Source: Gemmatimonadota bacterium
Lineage (GTDB): Bacteria; Gemmatimonadota; Gemmatimonadetes; Gemmatimonadales; Gemmatimonadaceae
Assembly: GCA_021299375.1 (NCBI GenBank)
Contig: JAJTGR010000017.1
Coordinates: 62,001-126,000 of the forward strand
DNA: 64,000 bases
Reading direction: 5' to 3'
Part shown: positions 17,783 to 26,808 of the stretch, piece after piece
Position numbering within the stretch: the stretch's first letter is position 1
How the letters are laid out: every line of letters begins with the position of its first letter
The notes under the pieces: generated by a model
What the model saw: only the letters and a program-made list of their open reading frames with translations
Database searches by the model: none
What the model was told of the DNA's origin: nothing
Translations under genes and position numbers: made by a program

Positions 17783-18855
17783 CACCCTTCGCAACTCGCT
17801 TACCGGTTGCCGTTCTCGGCGCGACCGGCGCCGTCGGCCAGGCTTTCATTCGCTCGCTCGATGGACACCCGTGGTTCGACCTCGTCGAAGTGGCGGCGTC
17901 GGAGCGCAGTGCCGGCAAAGCGTACCGGGACGCGTCCCGGTGGCTGGAGGGGCACCTGCCCGCGTCGGTGGCGTGGTTGCCTGTACGCAACTGCACCCCC
18001 GAAGAGGTCACGGCGCCGATCGTGTTCTCAGCGCTGGACTCGGGGGTGGCAGGCGCCGTCGAGGCGGCCTTTGCCAGGGCCGGGCGGCTCGTGTTGTCGA
18101 ACGCCAAGAACTACCGCATGGAGCCGGACGTCCCACTGGTGATCCCCGAGGTCAACGGTGACCACCTCGCGCTGCTCGCGCACCAGCGCGCCGTGCGCGG
18201 CTGGACCGGCGGCATCGTGACCAACGCCAATTGCGCGGTCACCGTGATTGCCGCGGCGCTGGCGCCGCTGCATCGCGCCTTCACCGTCACCAAGGTGTTC
18301 GCCACCACCATGCAGGCGGTCTCGGGCGCCGGTTACCCCGGTGTGCCGTCGCTCGACATTCTCGGCAACGTCATCCCGTACATCGGCGATGAGGAACCGA
18401 AGATCGAAACGGAGCTGGCCAAGTTGCTCGGCACCTTCGACGGACACACCGTGACGCAGGCCGACATCGTGACCAGCGCCCACGCCAACCGTGTGCCGGT
18501 CGAGCACGGTCACACCGTCTGCCTGTCGGTCGCCTTCGCGCAGAAGCCCACGCCGGCGCAGGCCCTCGAGGTGTTACGGGCCTGGACGGGACACGAGGCC
18601 GTGCGTGGGCTCCCCTCGGCACCTGACCCGGCGCTGATCATCCGTGAGGAGCTCGATCGTCCACAGCCCCGTCGTGACGTAAACGCCGGGCGGGGCATGG
18701 CAACCACTGTCGGGCGGGTGCGCGAGGACACGCTGTTCGACCTGCGGCTCGTGGCGATGTCGCACAACGTGGTGCGCGGTGCTGCGGGCGGCTCGATCCT
18801 CAACGCTGAGCTGCTGGTGGTGACCGGACAGTTGGCGGGGCTGCGTACGTCGTGA
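17779..18855 (+). CDS. asd: Aspartate-semialdehyde dehydrogenase
   Basis: Reduces aspartyl phosphate to aspartate semialdehyde with NADPH; 358 residues. N-terminal nucleotide motif VLGATGAVGQAF and catalytic Cys152 in VTNANCAV place it with the archaeal/fungal-type ASADH branch rather than the E. coli type. ATG 17779 overlaps the preceding stop (ATGA) and the next gene begins inside its stop (GTGA), so translation of the whole lysine block is coupled. The product supplies both DAP synthesis and the threonine/methionine branch. Confidence 0.95.
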   Translation: MTPFATRLPVAVLGATGAVGQAFIRSLDGHPWFDLVEVAASERSAGKAYRDASRWLEGHLPASVAWLPVRNCTPEEVTAPIVFSALDSGVAGAVEAAFARAGRLVLSNAKNYRMEPDVPLVIPEVNGDHLALLAHQRAVRGWTGGIVTNANCAVTVIAAALAPLHRAFTVTKVFATTMQAVSGAGYPGVPSLDILGNVIPYIGDEEPKIETELAKLLGTFDGHTVTQADIVTSAHANRVPVEHGHTVCLSVAFAQKPTPAQALEVLRAWTGHEAVRGLPSAPDPALIIREELDRPQPRRDVNAGRGMATTVGRVREDTLFDLRLVAMSHNVVRGAAGGSILNAELLVVTGQLAGLRTS

Positions 18856-20207
18856 TCGTCTGCAAGTTTGGCGGGACCTCCGTTGGCGATGCGGCGGCCA
18901 TCACGCGCGTCGTCGACATCGTCACGGCCAAACTCGACCAACAGCCGGTCGTCGTCGTGTCGGCGCTCGGCGGGGCTACCAACCAGCTCCTCGACCTGGC
19001 GCACAAGGCGGCTGATGGCGAACTGCTGGCCGCTCTGGACATCATCGCGCAGCTGCGTGATCGCCACCTGCACGAGGCGCAGGCCTTGCTCGCGGGCACG
19101 TCCGACGCTGAGGCGCTCGCGCTCGAAATCGGTTCGGCCTTCGAGGAGTTGGCGCACCTGGCCGAAGCATTCCGCACCCTCGGGTACCTGACACCGCGTT
19201 CCCTCGATGCCGTGGCAGCCGTCGGTGAACTGTTATCGTCGCAGATCGTGGCGGCGGCGTTTCGGCAGCGCGGACTCCCTGGCGTGTACGTTGATGCGCG
19301 CGACGTCGTGCGCACGAACGATCTCTTCACCAGAGCCGAACCCGACACCGAGGCCATTGCACGAGCGTGCCGGGAGCACATTGTGCCGCTGCTGCAGCAG
19401 CGGCGCATTCCCGTGCTGGGCGGCTTCGTGGGGAGCACGGCCGGGCGCGTCACTACCACCCTCGGGCGCGGCGGCTCCGACTACTCCGCCTCGCTCATCG
19501 GGGCCGCGATCGACGCCGCGGGCATCGAGATCTGGACTGACGTCGACGGCATGCTGACTGCCGATCCACGGGTCATTCCGTCGGCGCGCCTCATCGAGCG
19601 CATCAGTTTCGACGAAGCAGCGGAGCTCGCGGCCTTCGGGGCCAAGGTCCTGCACCCCGCCACGATCGCTCCGGCCGTGCAACGCGGAATCCCGGTGTAT
19701 GTGTTCAACTCGCGGAAGCCGCACGGCACTGGCACGATGATCGCCTTCGATGCCCCGCGTCGTCCGGTCCGGGCCATCGCCGGGAAGCGCGGCACGACGA
19801 TGATCAAGTTGCGCTCCTCGCGCATGCTGCTTGCGCCGGGGTTCCTCCGCCGTGTGTTCGAAGTGTTCGAGACGCATCGCACCTCGGTCGACGTCGTGAC
19901 CACGTCGGAGGTCTCGGTGTCGGTGACGCTCGACGACACCCATCATCTCGGTGCGATCCTGCAGGATCTCGCCGCGTTCGGCGATGTGTCGGTGGAGCGC
20001 CGGAGTGGGGTAGTCGCGGTGGTCGGTGCCGGGATTGCCGACGGCAGCGCAGCGCTCGCGCAGGCGCTGGCGGCGCTCGGGCCGATTCCGGTGCACATGG
20101 CCTCGCTCAGCGCCACCGGCATCAATTTCACGCTGGTCATCGACGACGAACAGGTAGTGCCGGCCATGCAGCGCTTGCACACGGCCTTCTTCGGGGCGTC
20201 GGCATGA
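18852..20207 (+). CDS. lysC: Aspartate kinase
   Basis: Phosphorylates aspartate, the committing step of the family; 451 residues, monofunctional. MIVCKFGGTSVGDAAAITR at the start, TLGRGGSDYSASLIGAA and WTDVDGMLTADPR identify the kinase domain; two ACT domains follow from about residue 310 (VDVVTTSEVSVSVTL and VHMASLSATGINFTLV), the usual site for feedback inhibition, probably by lysine given the operon. GTG 18852 overlaps the asd stop. Length matches the long monofunctional LysC type. Confidence 0.95.
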   Translation: MIVCKFGGTSVGDAAAITRVVDIVTAKLDQQPVVVVSALGGATNQLLDLAHKAADGELLAALDIIAQLRDRHLHEAQALLAGTSDAEALALEIGSAFEELAHLAEAFRTLGYLTPRSLDAVAAVGELLSSQIVAAAFRQRGLPGVYVDARDVVRTNDLFTRAEPDTEAIARACREHIVPLLQQRRIPVLGGFVGSTAGRVTTTLGRGGSDYSASLIGAAIDAAGIEIWTDVDGMLTADPRVIPSARLIERISFDEAAELAAFGAKVLHPATIAPAVQRGIPVYVFNSRKPHGTGTMIAFDAPRRPVRAIAGKRGTTMIKLRSSRMLLAPGFLRRVFEVFETHRTSVDVVTTSEVSVSVTLDDTHHLGAILQDLAAFGDVSVERRSGVVAVVGAGIADGSAALAQALAALGPIPVHMASLSATGINFTLVIDDEQVVPAMQRLHTAFFGASA

Positions 20208-20914
20208 ACCCGCCGGTGAAGGTGGTGCTCGTGGGCATGGGCCGCATGGGGCGGGCCATCGATGCCCTGGCGCCGGAGCGTGGGTGCACGGTCGTGGCCC
20301 GCCTCGACGCCTTGGCGATGGGGCGGGGTCTTGCGGCAACCGATCTCGGCGGCGCCGACGTGGCCATCGAATTCACCACCCCCGAGGTGGCGCTGGACAA
20401 CGTCGACGCGCTGCTGGCGCTCGGGTGCCCCGTCGTGATCGGGACCACGGGCTGGACCGCCCGGGCTGCCCGGCTCGACGCGGCCGTGCAGTCGCACCGG
20501 TGTGCCGCGCTGTGGTCGCCGAACTTCTCGCTCGGCGTCCAGTTGTTCCTCTCCATCGCCGAGGAGGCAGCGACGCGCGCGCGCGACATGGCCGGGTTCG
20601 ACTGCCATGTCGTCGAAACGCACCACACGGCAAAGAAGGACGCCCCTTCCGGCACGGGCATCGCCATCGCCGATCGGCTGGAGGCCGGTCTCGGCCGTAC
20701 GGTGCCGATCACGAGCGTCCGGGTGGGCGCGGTGCCGGGGACGCACGAGGTCATCCTCGATGCTCCCTTCGAGCAGATACGCCTCGTGCACGAGGCGCGG
20801 GACCGGCGGGTCTTCGCTGATGGGGTGTTGGCGGCCGCGCGCTGGCTCGCGGTCCGCCGCCCACCCGCCGTCTACACCATGCGCGACGTCCTCCGTGGTG
20901 ACCGAAAGCCATGA
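20204..20914 (+). CDS. dapB: 4-hydroxy-tetrahydrodipicolinate reductase
   Basis: NAD(P)H-dependent reductase of the DAP pathway; 236 residues. Nucleotide-binding VVLVGMGRMGRAI near the N-terminus, IEFTTPE, GTTGW, and the active-site segment ETHHTAKKDAPSGTG with the His pair and Lys. The N-terminal nucleotide domain is short, as in the compact DapB variants. Overlaps lysC and dapA by 4 nt each. Confidence 0.93.
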   Translation: MNPPVKVVLVGMGRMGRAIDALAPERGCTVVARLDALAMGRGLAATDLGGADVAIEFTTPEVALDNVDALLALGCPVVIGTTGWTARAARLDAAVQSHRCAALWSPNFSLGVQLFLSIAEEAATRARDMAGFDCHVVETHHTAKKDAPSGTGIAIADRLEAGLGRTVPITSVRVGAVPGTHEVILDAPFEQIRLVHEARDRRVFADGVLAAARWLAVRRPPAVYTMRDVLRGDRKP

Positions 20915-21804
20915 CTGATTCCCGACTCCGCGGGTGCGGTACCGCCCTCGTGACGCCGTTTCGCCCCGATGGCTCGCTCGATGAGCCGGCGTTGCGGGCG
21001 TTCGTGGACTGGCAGCTTGCGGAGGGCGTTCACATGGTGATTCCCTGCGGATCGACCGGGGAGGCGGCAACCCTCACGCCAGCCGAGCACCGACGGGTGG
21101 TCGAGATCACGGTGGAGCAGGTGCACGGGCGGGTTCCGGTGATTGCGGGGGCGGGTTCGAACGACACGCAGCGGGCCATCGCCACCTCGCGCGAGATGGA
21201 GGCCATCGGGGCGACGCACCTGCTGCACGTCACCCCGATGTACAACAAGCCACCGCAGCGCGCGCTGCTCGCCCATTTCCGCGCCATCGCCGATGCCTGC
21301 GACCTCCCGATCGTCCTGTACAACGTGCCGGGTCGCACGGCCGTCAACCTCGAGGCGCGGACCTGTCTCGAACTGGCCACCGATCCACGCTTCGTGGCGG
21401 TCAAGGAAGCGTCCGGCAACCTCGCCCAGATGGTCACGATCCTTCGCGACCGTCCAGCGCACTTCAGCGTCCTCTCCGGCGATGACGCCTTTTCGCTGGC
21501 GCTCATGGCGCACGGTGGCGACGGGGTCATTTCGGTGGTGTCGAACGTCATGCCCCGCATGACGGCCGCGCTGTGTGAGGCCATGTGGCGCGGCGATCTG
21601 GTGGCGGCGCAAGCAGCCGCGGCGGTCCTCGCCCCGGTCGTCGATGCCGCGTTCATCGAGTCGAATCCTATCCCGGCCAAGGCCATGCTCTCGATGATGG
21701 GACGCATGGCTGACGTCCTCCGCCTTCCGCTGGTGCCGCTGGATGATGCCTGCCGGGCCGCCGTGCGCGGCACCCTGCGGCAAGCCGGCCTCGTGTCGGC
21801 CTGA
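20911..21804 (+). CDS. dapA: 4-hydroxy-tetrahydrodipicolinate synthase
   Basis: Schiff-base aldolase condensing pyruvate with aspartate semialdehyde; 297 residues. GSTGEAATLTPAEHRRV, YNVPGRTAVN with the catalytic Tyr (about 137) and FVAVKEASG with the Schiff-base Lys (about 164) are all present, followed by SGDDAFSL. Length is standard. The ATG overlaps the dapB stop. About 44 nt separate it from dapD, the only real gap in the operon. Confidence 0.95.
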   Translation: MTDSRLRGCGTALVTPFRPDGSLDEPALRAFVDWQLAEGVHMVIPCGSTGEAATLTPAEHRRVVEITVEQVHGRVPVIAGAGSNDTQRAIATSREMEAIGATHLLHVTPMYNKPPQRALLAHFRAIADACDLPIVLYNVPGRTAVNLEARTCLELATDPRFVAVKEASGNLAQMVTILRDRPAHFSVLSGDDAFSLALMAHGGDGVISVVSNVMPRMTAALCEAMWRGDLVAAQAAAAVLAPVVDAAFIESNPIPAKAMLSMMGRMADVLRLPLVPLDDACRAAVRGTLRQAGLVSA

Positions 21805-21848
21805 TCCGTCGTCGTTCCTCACCCACAGCCCCGGCCCCCGCTCACCGC

Positions 21849-22700
21849 ATGCCGCTCTCCCTCGCTGAACTCGAAGCCCGTCTCGACGATCCCCTGCTCC
21901 TCGACAGTGGCGCGCCGCTGGTGCACGACGCCCAGGTGCTCTTCGATACGGCCATGGCGCATCTCGAGCGCGGCGACATTCGCGCCGCGCGCCGCGATGA
22001 CGCGGGGCAGTGGCATGCGGTCCCGTGGGTCAAGCGCGCGATCCTGCTCGGGTTTCGCATCGGCCATGTGCACGAGGTCGCGTCGCAGGCGCCGTTCAGC
22101 TTCCTCGACAAGCACACGTATCCGACGCGCACGTTTCGCACGGAGCATCATGTGCGCATCGTGCCGGGCGGCTCGGCGGTACGTCGCGGGGCGTATCTGG
22201 CGCCGAACGTCGTGTGCATGCCGCCGATGTACATCAACGTCGGGGCGTATGTCGGTCGCGGCACCATGGTCGATTCGCACGCCCTGGTGGGTAGCTGTGC
22301 CCAGCTCGGGGAGCGGGTGCACCTGAGCGCCGCGGCCCAGATTGGCGGTGTCCTCGAGCCCATCAATGCGTCCCCCGTCATCCTCGAGGACGAGGTGATC
22401 GTCGGCGGCAATTGCGGAGTGTATGAGGGTACGGTCGTGCGGCGCCGGGCTGTACTGGGGGCCGGCGTGATCCTCACCCGCGGGACGCCGGTCTACGATC
22501 TGGTGAAGGAGACGGTGCACCGCGCTTCTGCTGACCACCCGCTCATCATCCCCGAGGGTGCCGTGGTGGTGCCCGGCGCGCGCCAGGTGTCGTCGGTGTT
22601 CGGCGCGGCTCAGGGCCTGTCGTTACAGACGCCCGTCATCGTGAAGTACCGCGACGACCGGACCGACGCTGCCACGGCGCTGGAGGCGTGGCTCCGGTGA
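21849..22700 (+). CDS. dapD: 2,3,4,5-tetrahydropyridine-2,6-dicarboxylate N-succinyltransferase
   Basis: Transfers succinyl from succinyl-CoA to tetrahydrodipicolinate; 283 residues. The N-terminal helical part precedes a left-handed beta-helix of hexapeptide repeats (GAYLAPNVVCMPPMYINVGA, then GTMVDSHALVGSCAQLG and HLSAAAQIGGVLEP), which is characteristic of DapD. Its presence shows that the succinylase variant of the DAP pathway is used. An aminotransferase (dapC) and the epimerase (dapF) are not in the window. The stop overlaps the GTG start of the aroA-cmk fusion by 4 nt. Confidence 0.94.
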   Translation: MPLSLAELEARLDDPLLLDSGAPLVHDAQVLFDTAMAHLERGDIRAARRDDAGQWHAVPWVKRAILLGFRIGHVHEVASQAPFSFLDKHTYPTRTFRTEHHVRIVPGGSAVRRGAYLAPNVVCMPPMYINVGAYVGRGTMVDSHALVGSCAQLGERVHLSAAAQIGGVLEPINASPVILEDEVIVGGNCGVYEGTVVRRRAVLGAGVILTRGTPVYDLVKETVHRASADHPLIIPEGAVVVPGARQVSSVFGAAQGLSLQTPVIVKYRDDRTDAATALEAWLR

Positions 22701-24742
22701 GTACGCTCGGGCGGCTCGTCGTGCGCGGGGCCATCCGGGCGCCCGGCGACAAATCCATCAGTCATCGGGCGCTCATTCTGGCGGCCATGTGCGAGGGGGA
22801 GACGCGCATCTGCGGCCTTCTCCCCTCCGCGGATGTGCACGCCACGGCCGCCGCGCTGCGGGCGCTGGGCGTGTCCATTCCGGCGCTCGATGCCGACTTC
22901 GTCGTGCGGGGGCGCGGGCTGGCGGTGTTGCACTCCCCGGAATCCGCCCTCGACTGCGCGAACAGCGGGACCACTACTCGTCTGCTCGCCGGCCTGCTGG
23001 CGGGGTTGGACGGCCGAAACGCCCGGTTCGAGGGTGACGCCAGCCTGAGCCGTCGTCCCATGCGTCGCGTGGCCGAACCGCTCATGGCAATGGGGGCGCG
23101 CATCGATTTCGAGGGCGCGTCGGGACACGATGGTCTACCGATGCGCGTCCGTGGCGCGGCGCTGCGCCCGATCCGTTTCGTGAACACGCATGCCAGCGCG
23201 CAAGTGAAGGGGGCATTGCTGCTCGCCGGGCTGGCGTCCGGCGTGGAGGTGGTGGTCGCCGAACCGCGCCGGTCACGCGACCACTCCGAGCGGATGCTGA
23301 TGGCGCGCGGCGTGGCGCTGCAGTGCGATGCGCAGGGGGTCACCTTGCCGGCGGGACAGCGGCTGGTCGCGGCCGACGTGACGGTGCCGTCGGACCCGTC
23401 GTCCGCCACCTTCTTCGCGGCCCTCGCTGCCATGGCGGACGCCGGTGCCTTGCGACTGGAGCAGGTCTGTCTCAATCCGACGCGCACCGGGGCCTTCGAT
23501 GTCTTCCGTCGCATGGGCGTGCGAATCGAGGTCGAGGACGCGCGCGAGGTGGGCGGAGAACCGATTGGCACCCTGATCGTGAGCCCGGCCGCCTTGCAGG
23601 GCACACACATCGGCGGCGTGGAAATCCCGCGTTGCATCGATGAGCTCCCGATGATCGCCTGCGTGGCAGCGCGCGCTGCCGGGGAAACGGTCATCACCGG
23701 CGCCCAGGAACTCCGCGTGAAGGAGAGCGACCGAATCCGTGCCGTCGTCGAGAATCTGCGCGGACTTGGCGTGGCGGTGGAGGAACTCCCGGATGGCATG
23801 CGCATCCAGGGGGGCACGGGCCCGATGGTCGGGCACGTTGCGACGCAGGGGGACCACCGGCTGGCCATGGCCTTCGGCATCCTCGGCGCATTGCCCGGGA
23901 ACACCATCACCATCGATGACCCCGGGTGCGTGGCGGTGTCGTACCCCGGCTTCTGGCGGGATCTCGCCAACGCGGTCGGGCCATCCTCCCACGCCGCCCG
24001 CGCGCCCAGTCCGCCGGCGCCCCCCCCGTCGGCGCCCCCCCCGTCGGCGCCCCCCCCGTCGGCGCGGGCGCCGCTCGTGATCTCCATTGACGGTCCCGCC
24101 GCCTCGGGCAAGAGCTCCACCGCCCAGTGGGTGGCGGATGAACTGGACGTGCGTCACGTCGATTCCGGGGCGTTCTACCGGGCCCTCACCTTCGTGGCCC
24201 TCGAGTCGGGTATGGCGCCGGACGCGTGGACGCCGGAGCGCGTCCTGACCAGCGCCCACCGGATCGGCTGGCGCCTGACCGCCCGGTCGGTCCTGCCGAT
24301 GGTGGACGGGCTCCCACAGGACGAAGCCCTGCGCGGCAGCGCCGTGACCCGCCACGTCTCGCGAGTCGCGGCGATGGGGCCGGTCCGGGCGTGGGTCAAC
24401 GGTCAGGTCCGGGCGGCCGGGGCGGCGGTGGATGTGGTGGTGGACGGACGGGACATCGGGACGGCCGTCTTCCCCAACGCGCAGCTCAAGATCTTCCTGA
24501 TCGCGGACACCTGGGAGCGTGCCCGGCGCCGCCTGGTTCAGCGGCTGGGGCGACGCCCGACCGACGTCGAGATCGCTGAGGAAGCCGAAGCGCTCGTGGC
24601 CCGGGACGCGCAGGACGCCACCCAGAGTGCGCCGGCCCGCGACGCCATCACGATCGACACGACGACGGTGACACAGGCCGAGCAGGTCGAGCGCATTGTC
24701 GCGCTGGCCCGCGCCACGCGCGAGCGCCTGCGGGCGACTTGA
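22697..24742 (+). CDS. aroA-cmk: AroA-Cmk fusion: EPSP synthase / cytidylate kinase
   Basis: One 681-residue polypeptide with two enzymes. Residues 1-428 are EPSP synthase of the shikimate pathway: APGDKSISHRALILAAM, LDCANSGTTTRLLAGLLAG and RVKESDRIRAVVENL. Residues about 459-681 are cytidylate kinase: Walker A IDGPAASGKSSTAQW, VDSGAFYRALTF and VVDGRDIGTAVFPNA. Between them is a Pro/Ala/Ser linker containing three perfect 15-bp repeats. GTG 22697 overlaps the dapD stop (GTGA); GTG 22688 is an alternative 3 codons upstream. cmk directly before rpsA is a common bacterial order, and aroA-cmk neighbours are common too; here they are joined in frame without a stop. Each half looks complete. Confidence 0.93.
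   Translation: MSTLGRLVVRGAIRAPGDKSISHRALILAAMCEGETRICGLLPSADVHATAAALRALGVSIPALDADFVVRGRGLAVLHSPESALDCANSGTTTRLLAGLLAGLDGRNARFEGDASLSRRPMRRVAEPLMAMGARIDFEGASGHDGLPMRVRGAALRPIRFVNTHASAQVKGALLLAGLASGVEVVVAEPRRSRDHSERMLMARGVALQCDAQGVTLPAGQRLVAADVTVPSDPSSATFFAALAAMADAGALRLEQVCLNPTRTGAFDVFRRMGVRIEVEDAREVGGEPIGTLIVSPAALQGTHIGGVEIPRCIDELPMIACVAARAAGETVITGAQELRVKESDRIRAVVENLRGLGVAVEELPDGMRIQGGTGPMVGHVATQGDHRLAMAFGILGALPGNTITIDDPGCVAVSYPGFWRDLANAVGPSSHAARAPSPPAPPPSAPPPSAPPPSARAPLVISIDGPAASGKSSTAQWVADELDVRHVDSGAFYRALTFVALESGMAPDAWTPERVLTSAHRIGWRLTARSVLPMVDGLPQDEALRGSAVTRHVSRVAAMGPVRAWVNGQVRAAGAAVDVVVDGRDIGTAVFPNAQLKIFLIADTWERARRRLVQRLGRRPTDVEIAEEAEALVARDAQDATQSAPARDAITIDTTTVTQAEQVERIVALARATRERLRAT
24017..24061 (+). 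repeat. Three 15-bp tandem repeats in the AroA-Cmk linker
   Basis: Three exact copies of a 15-bp unit (GCGCCCCCCCCGTCG) encode APPPS three times. The unit length keeps the frame, so copy-number change by slippage would lengthen or shorten the linker by five residues. Confidence 0.9.
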
Positions 24743-24801
24743 GCGCGTGGCTGGGTGCGCCGCGTGGGCACGCGCCGTGCGGGCGTGCGCCAGGCTGGCC
24801 A

Positions 24802-24830
24802 TTGCCTGAGGGAACCGGTCCACCTACGTT
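24802..24830 (+). promoter_or_regulatory. Promoter of rpsA
   Basis: TTGCCT (24802-24807), 17-nt spacer, TACGTT (24825-24830), followed by TCCGGG. Predicted start near 24837 gives an ~85-nt leader before the ATG. The -10 and following bases closely resemble those of the candidate at 2020-2048. Confidence 0.6.
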
Positions 24831-24922
24831 TCCGGGTTCCCGTCGGCTTGCTGCCGACAGTTGTCGTTCCCCTGTCTCGGCGCGGCGAGAGTGGTTCCGC
24901 GAGCTTGGAGAAACCCGACCGT

Positions 24923-26722
24923 ATGAGCACTGAACTGAGCCCCGAGCTGAACGCGGAAATCGAAGCCGCGCTCGACGAAGTCCCGGCGTATCCCACCATG
25001 ACCGCCCGGGAGAAGCGCGACAAGCAGAAGAGCCAGCTGCGCCCCCTCGCGAACCGTCGCCCCGAGCTCTACGAGGAGGACGAGTTCTCGTCCGACGAGT
25101 ACGAGCGGATGATGGAGCTGTACAACGGGACGCTGGCGTCGATCGAGGAAGGCGAGATCGTCAAGTCCCGTGTCCTCGAGATCCGCGAGAACCTTGTCGT
25201 CCTCGATATCGGCTTCAAGTCCGAAGGGACGATCCCGCTCGAGGAGTTCAAGGACATGCCCGACCTCAAGGCGGGCGATGAAGTCGAGGTGCTCCTCGAG
25301 CACCTTGAGGACCAGGAAGGCTCGGTCGTCCTTTCCAAGAAGAAGGCCGACTTCATGCGCGTGTGGGAGCGCATTCGCGTCGCCTACGAGAGCGATCAGC
25401 CGGTCGAAGGGACGCTCGTCAAGAAGATCAAGGGCGGCGTGGTCGTCGACCTCATGGGCGTCGACGCCTTCCTGCCGGGCTCGCAGATCGCGCTCCGCCG
25501 GGTGCCGAACATCGACGAACTGCTCGGCCAGAAGTACGAGTTCAAGATCATCAAGCTCAACAAGCGCCGCCGCAACATCGTGGTGTCCCGTCGTGTCATC
25601 CTCGAGACCGAGCGTGCCGGCAAGCGCGAGAAGCTCATGAAGGAGCTCTCGAAGGATCAGGTACGGAAGGGCGTGGTCAAGAACATCACCGACTTCGGCG
25701 CCTTCATCGATCTGGGGGGGGTCGACGGCCTGCTCCACATCACCGACATGTCGTGGGGCCGCATCTCGCACCCGAGCGAAATGGTGCAGATCGGCATGGA
25801 GCTCGAGATCAAGGTGCTCGACATCGACTGGGAGCGCGAGCGCATTTCGCTTGGCCTCAAGCAGCTGCAGAGCTACCCCTGGAAGGACGTAGCCGCCAAG
25901 TACCCGGTGGGCACGCGGGTCTCCGGCAAGGTCGTGTCCATCACGAACTACGGCGCCTTCATCGAGCTCGAGCCGGGCATCGAGGGCCTCGTGCACATTT
26001 CCGAGATGAGCTGGACGCGCAATGTCCGCCATCCCTCCAAGATCGTGTCGATCGGCGAGGCCATCGAGGCGGTGGTGCTCAAGGTGGACGAGACCGAGGA
26101 GAAGATCTCGCTCGGCATGAAGCAGACCGAGCAGGATCCGTGGGTCATTCTGCCGCTCAAGTACCCGGTGGGCACCCGCATCAATGGGAAGGTGCGCAAC
26201 CTCACGTCCTTCGGCGCGTTCGTGGAGATCGAGCCGGGCATCGACGGCCTCATTCACATTTCCGACATGTCCTGGACCAAGCGGGTCCAGCACCCCTCGG
26301 AAGTCGTGAAGAAGGGCGACGCCGTGGACGTGGTGATCCTGAACATCGACAGCGAGAACAAGCGCATCTCGCTCGGCCTCAAGCAGGCCGAGGAAGATCC
26401 ATGGCTCCGCATCGGTGAGACGTACCCCGTCGGCACTGAACTCCCGGGCAAGGTCGTACGCCTGATGGACAAGGGCGTGGTGGTCGATCTCGGGAACGAC
26501 ATCGAAGGCTTCGTGCCGGTCAGCCAGCTCAATCCGGAAGGGACGGTCACCAACCCGGCCGACTTCACGTACGAAGGCATGAACTTCGTGATGCGCGTGC
26601 TGGAGGTGGATCCGATCCACCGCCGTATCGTACTCGCCGTGACGTCGATTCCCGAAGAGCAGCCACCCAAGCCGGCCGAGCCGAGCAAGGTGCACAGCTC
26701 GGAAGACGAACTCGGTCTCTGA
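24923..26722 (+). CDS. rpsA: Ribosomal protein S1
   Basis: RNA-binding protein of the 30S subunit that helps recruit mRNA, particularly relevant in a genome with weak Shine-Dalgarno signals. The 599-residue product has six S1 (OB-fold) repeats, visible as the recurring cores NLVVLDIGFKSEG, GGVVVDLMGVDAFLPG, DFGAFIDLGGVDGLLHI, NYGAFIELEPGIEGLVHI, SFGAFVEIEPGIDGLIHI and DKGVVVDLGNDIEGFVPV, preceded by a charged ~65-residue N-terminal extension. ATG 24923 is chosen because it follows the predicted promoter and gives an acidic soluble N-terminus; GGAG lies at 24907-24910, rather far upstream. A strong hairpin follows at 26747. Confidence 0.95.
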   Translation: MSTELSPELNAEIEAALDEVPAYPTMTAREKRDKQKSQLRPLANRRPELYEEDEFSSDEYERMMELYNGTLASIEEGEIVKSRVLEIRENLVVLDIGFKSEGTIPLEEFKDMPDLKAGDEVEVLLEHLEDQEGSVVLSKKKADFMRVWERIRVAYESDQPVEGTLVKKIKGGVVVDLMGVDAFLPGSQIALRRVPNIDELLGQKYEFKIIKLNKRRRNIVVSRRVILETERAGKREKLMKELSKDQVRKGVVKNITDFGAFIDLGGVDGLLHITDMSWGRISHPSEMVQIGMELEIKVLDIDWERERISLGLKQLQSYPWKDVAAKYPVGTRVSGKVVSITNYGAFIELEPGIEGLVHISEMSWTRNVRHPSKIVSIGEAIEAVVLKVDETEEKISLGMKQTEQDPWVILPLKYPVGTRINGKVRNLTSFGAFVEIEPGIDGLIHISDMSWTKRVQHPSEVVKKGDAVDVVILNIDSENKRISLGLKQAEEDPWLRIGETYPVGTELPGKVVRLMDKGVVVDLGNDIEGFVPVSQLNPEGTVTNPADFTYEGMNFVMRVLEVDPIHRRIVLAVTSIPEEQPPKPAEPSKVHSSEDELGL

Positions 26723-26746
26723 GTTTGCAGAGGGTGTAACGACACG

Positions 26747-26774
26747 AAGGCCCCGGCAGCGATGCCGGGGCCTT
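26747..26774. terminator. Bidirectional hairpin after rpsA
   Basis: A 12-bp perfect stem AAGGCCCCGGCA/TGCCGGGGCCTT with GCGA loop between the convergent ends of rpsA and the minus-strand membrane gene. There is no long T tract on either side. Confidence 0.65.
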
Positions 26775-26808
26775 CCTGCGCTTGGTGGCCGTCTGCGAGC
26801 GGGAGCGT

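Noticed and set aside
24016-24061. Repeat array considered as CRISPR
   Set aside because: The 15-bp units are directly adjacent with no spacers and lie inside a coding linker.
22697-24742. aroA-cmk as an artefactual fusion from a missed stop
   Set aside because: The frame is continuous, both domains are complete, and the linker repeats are multiples of three.
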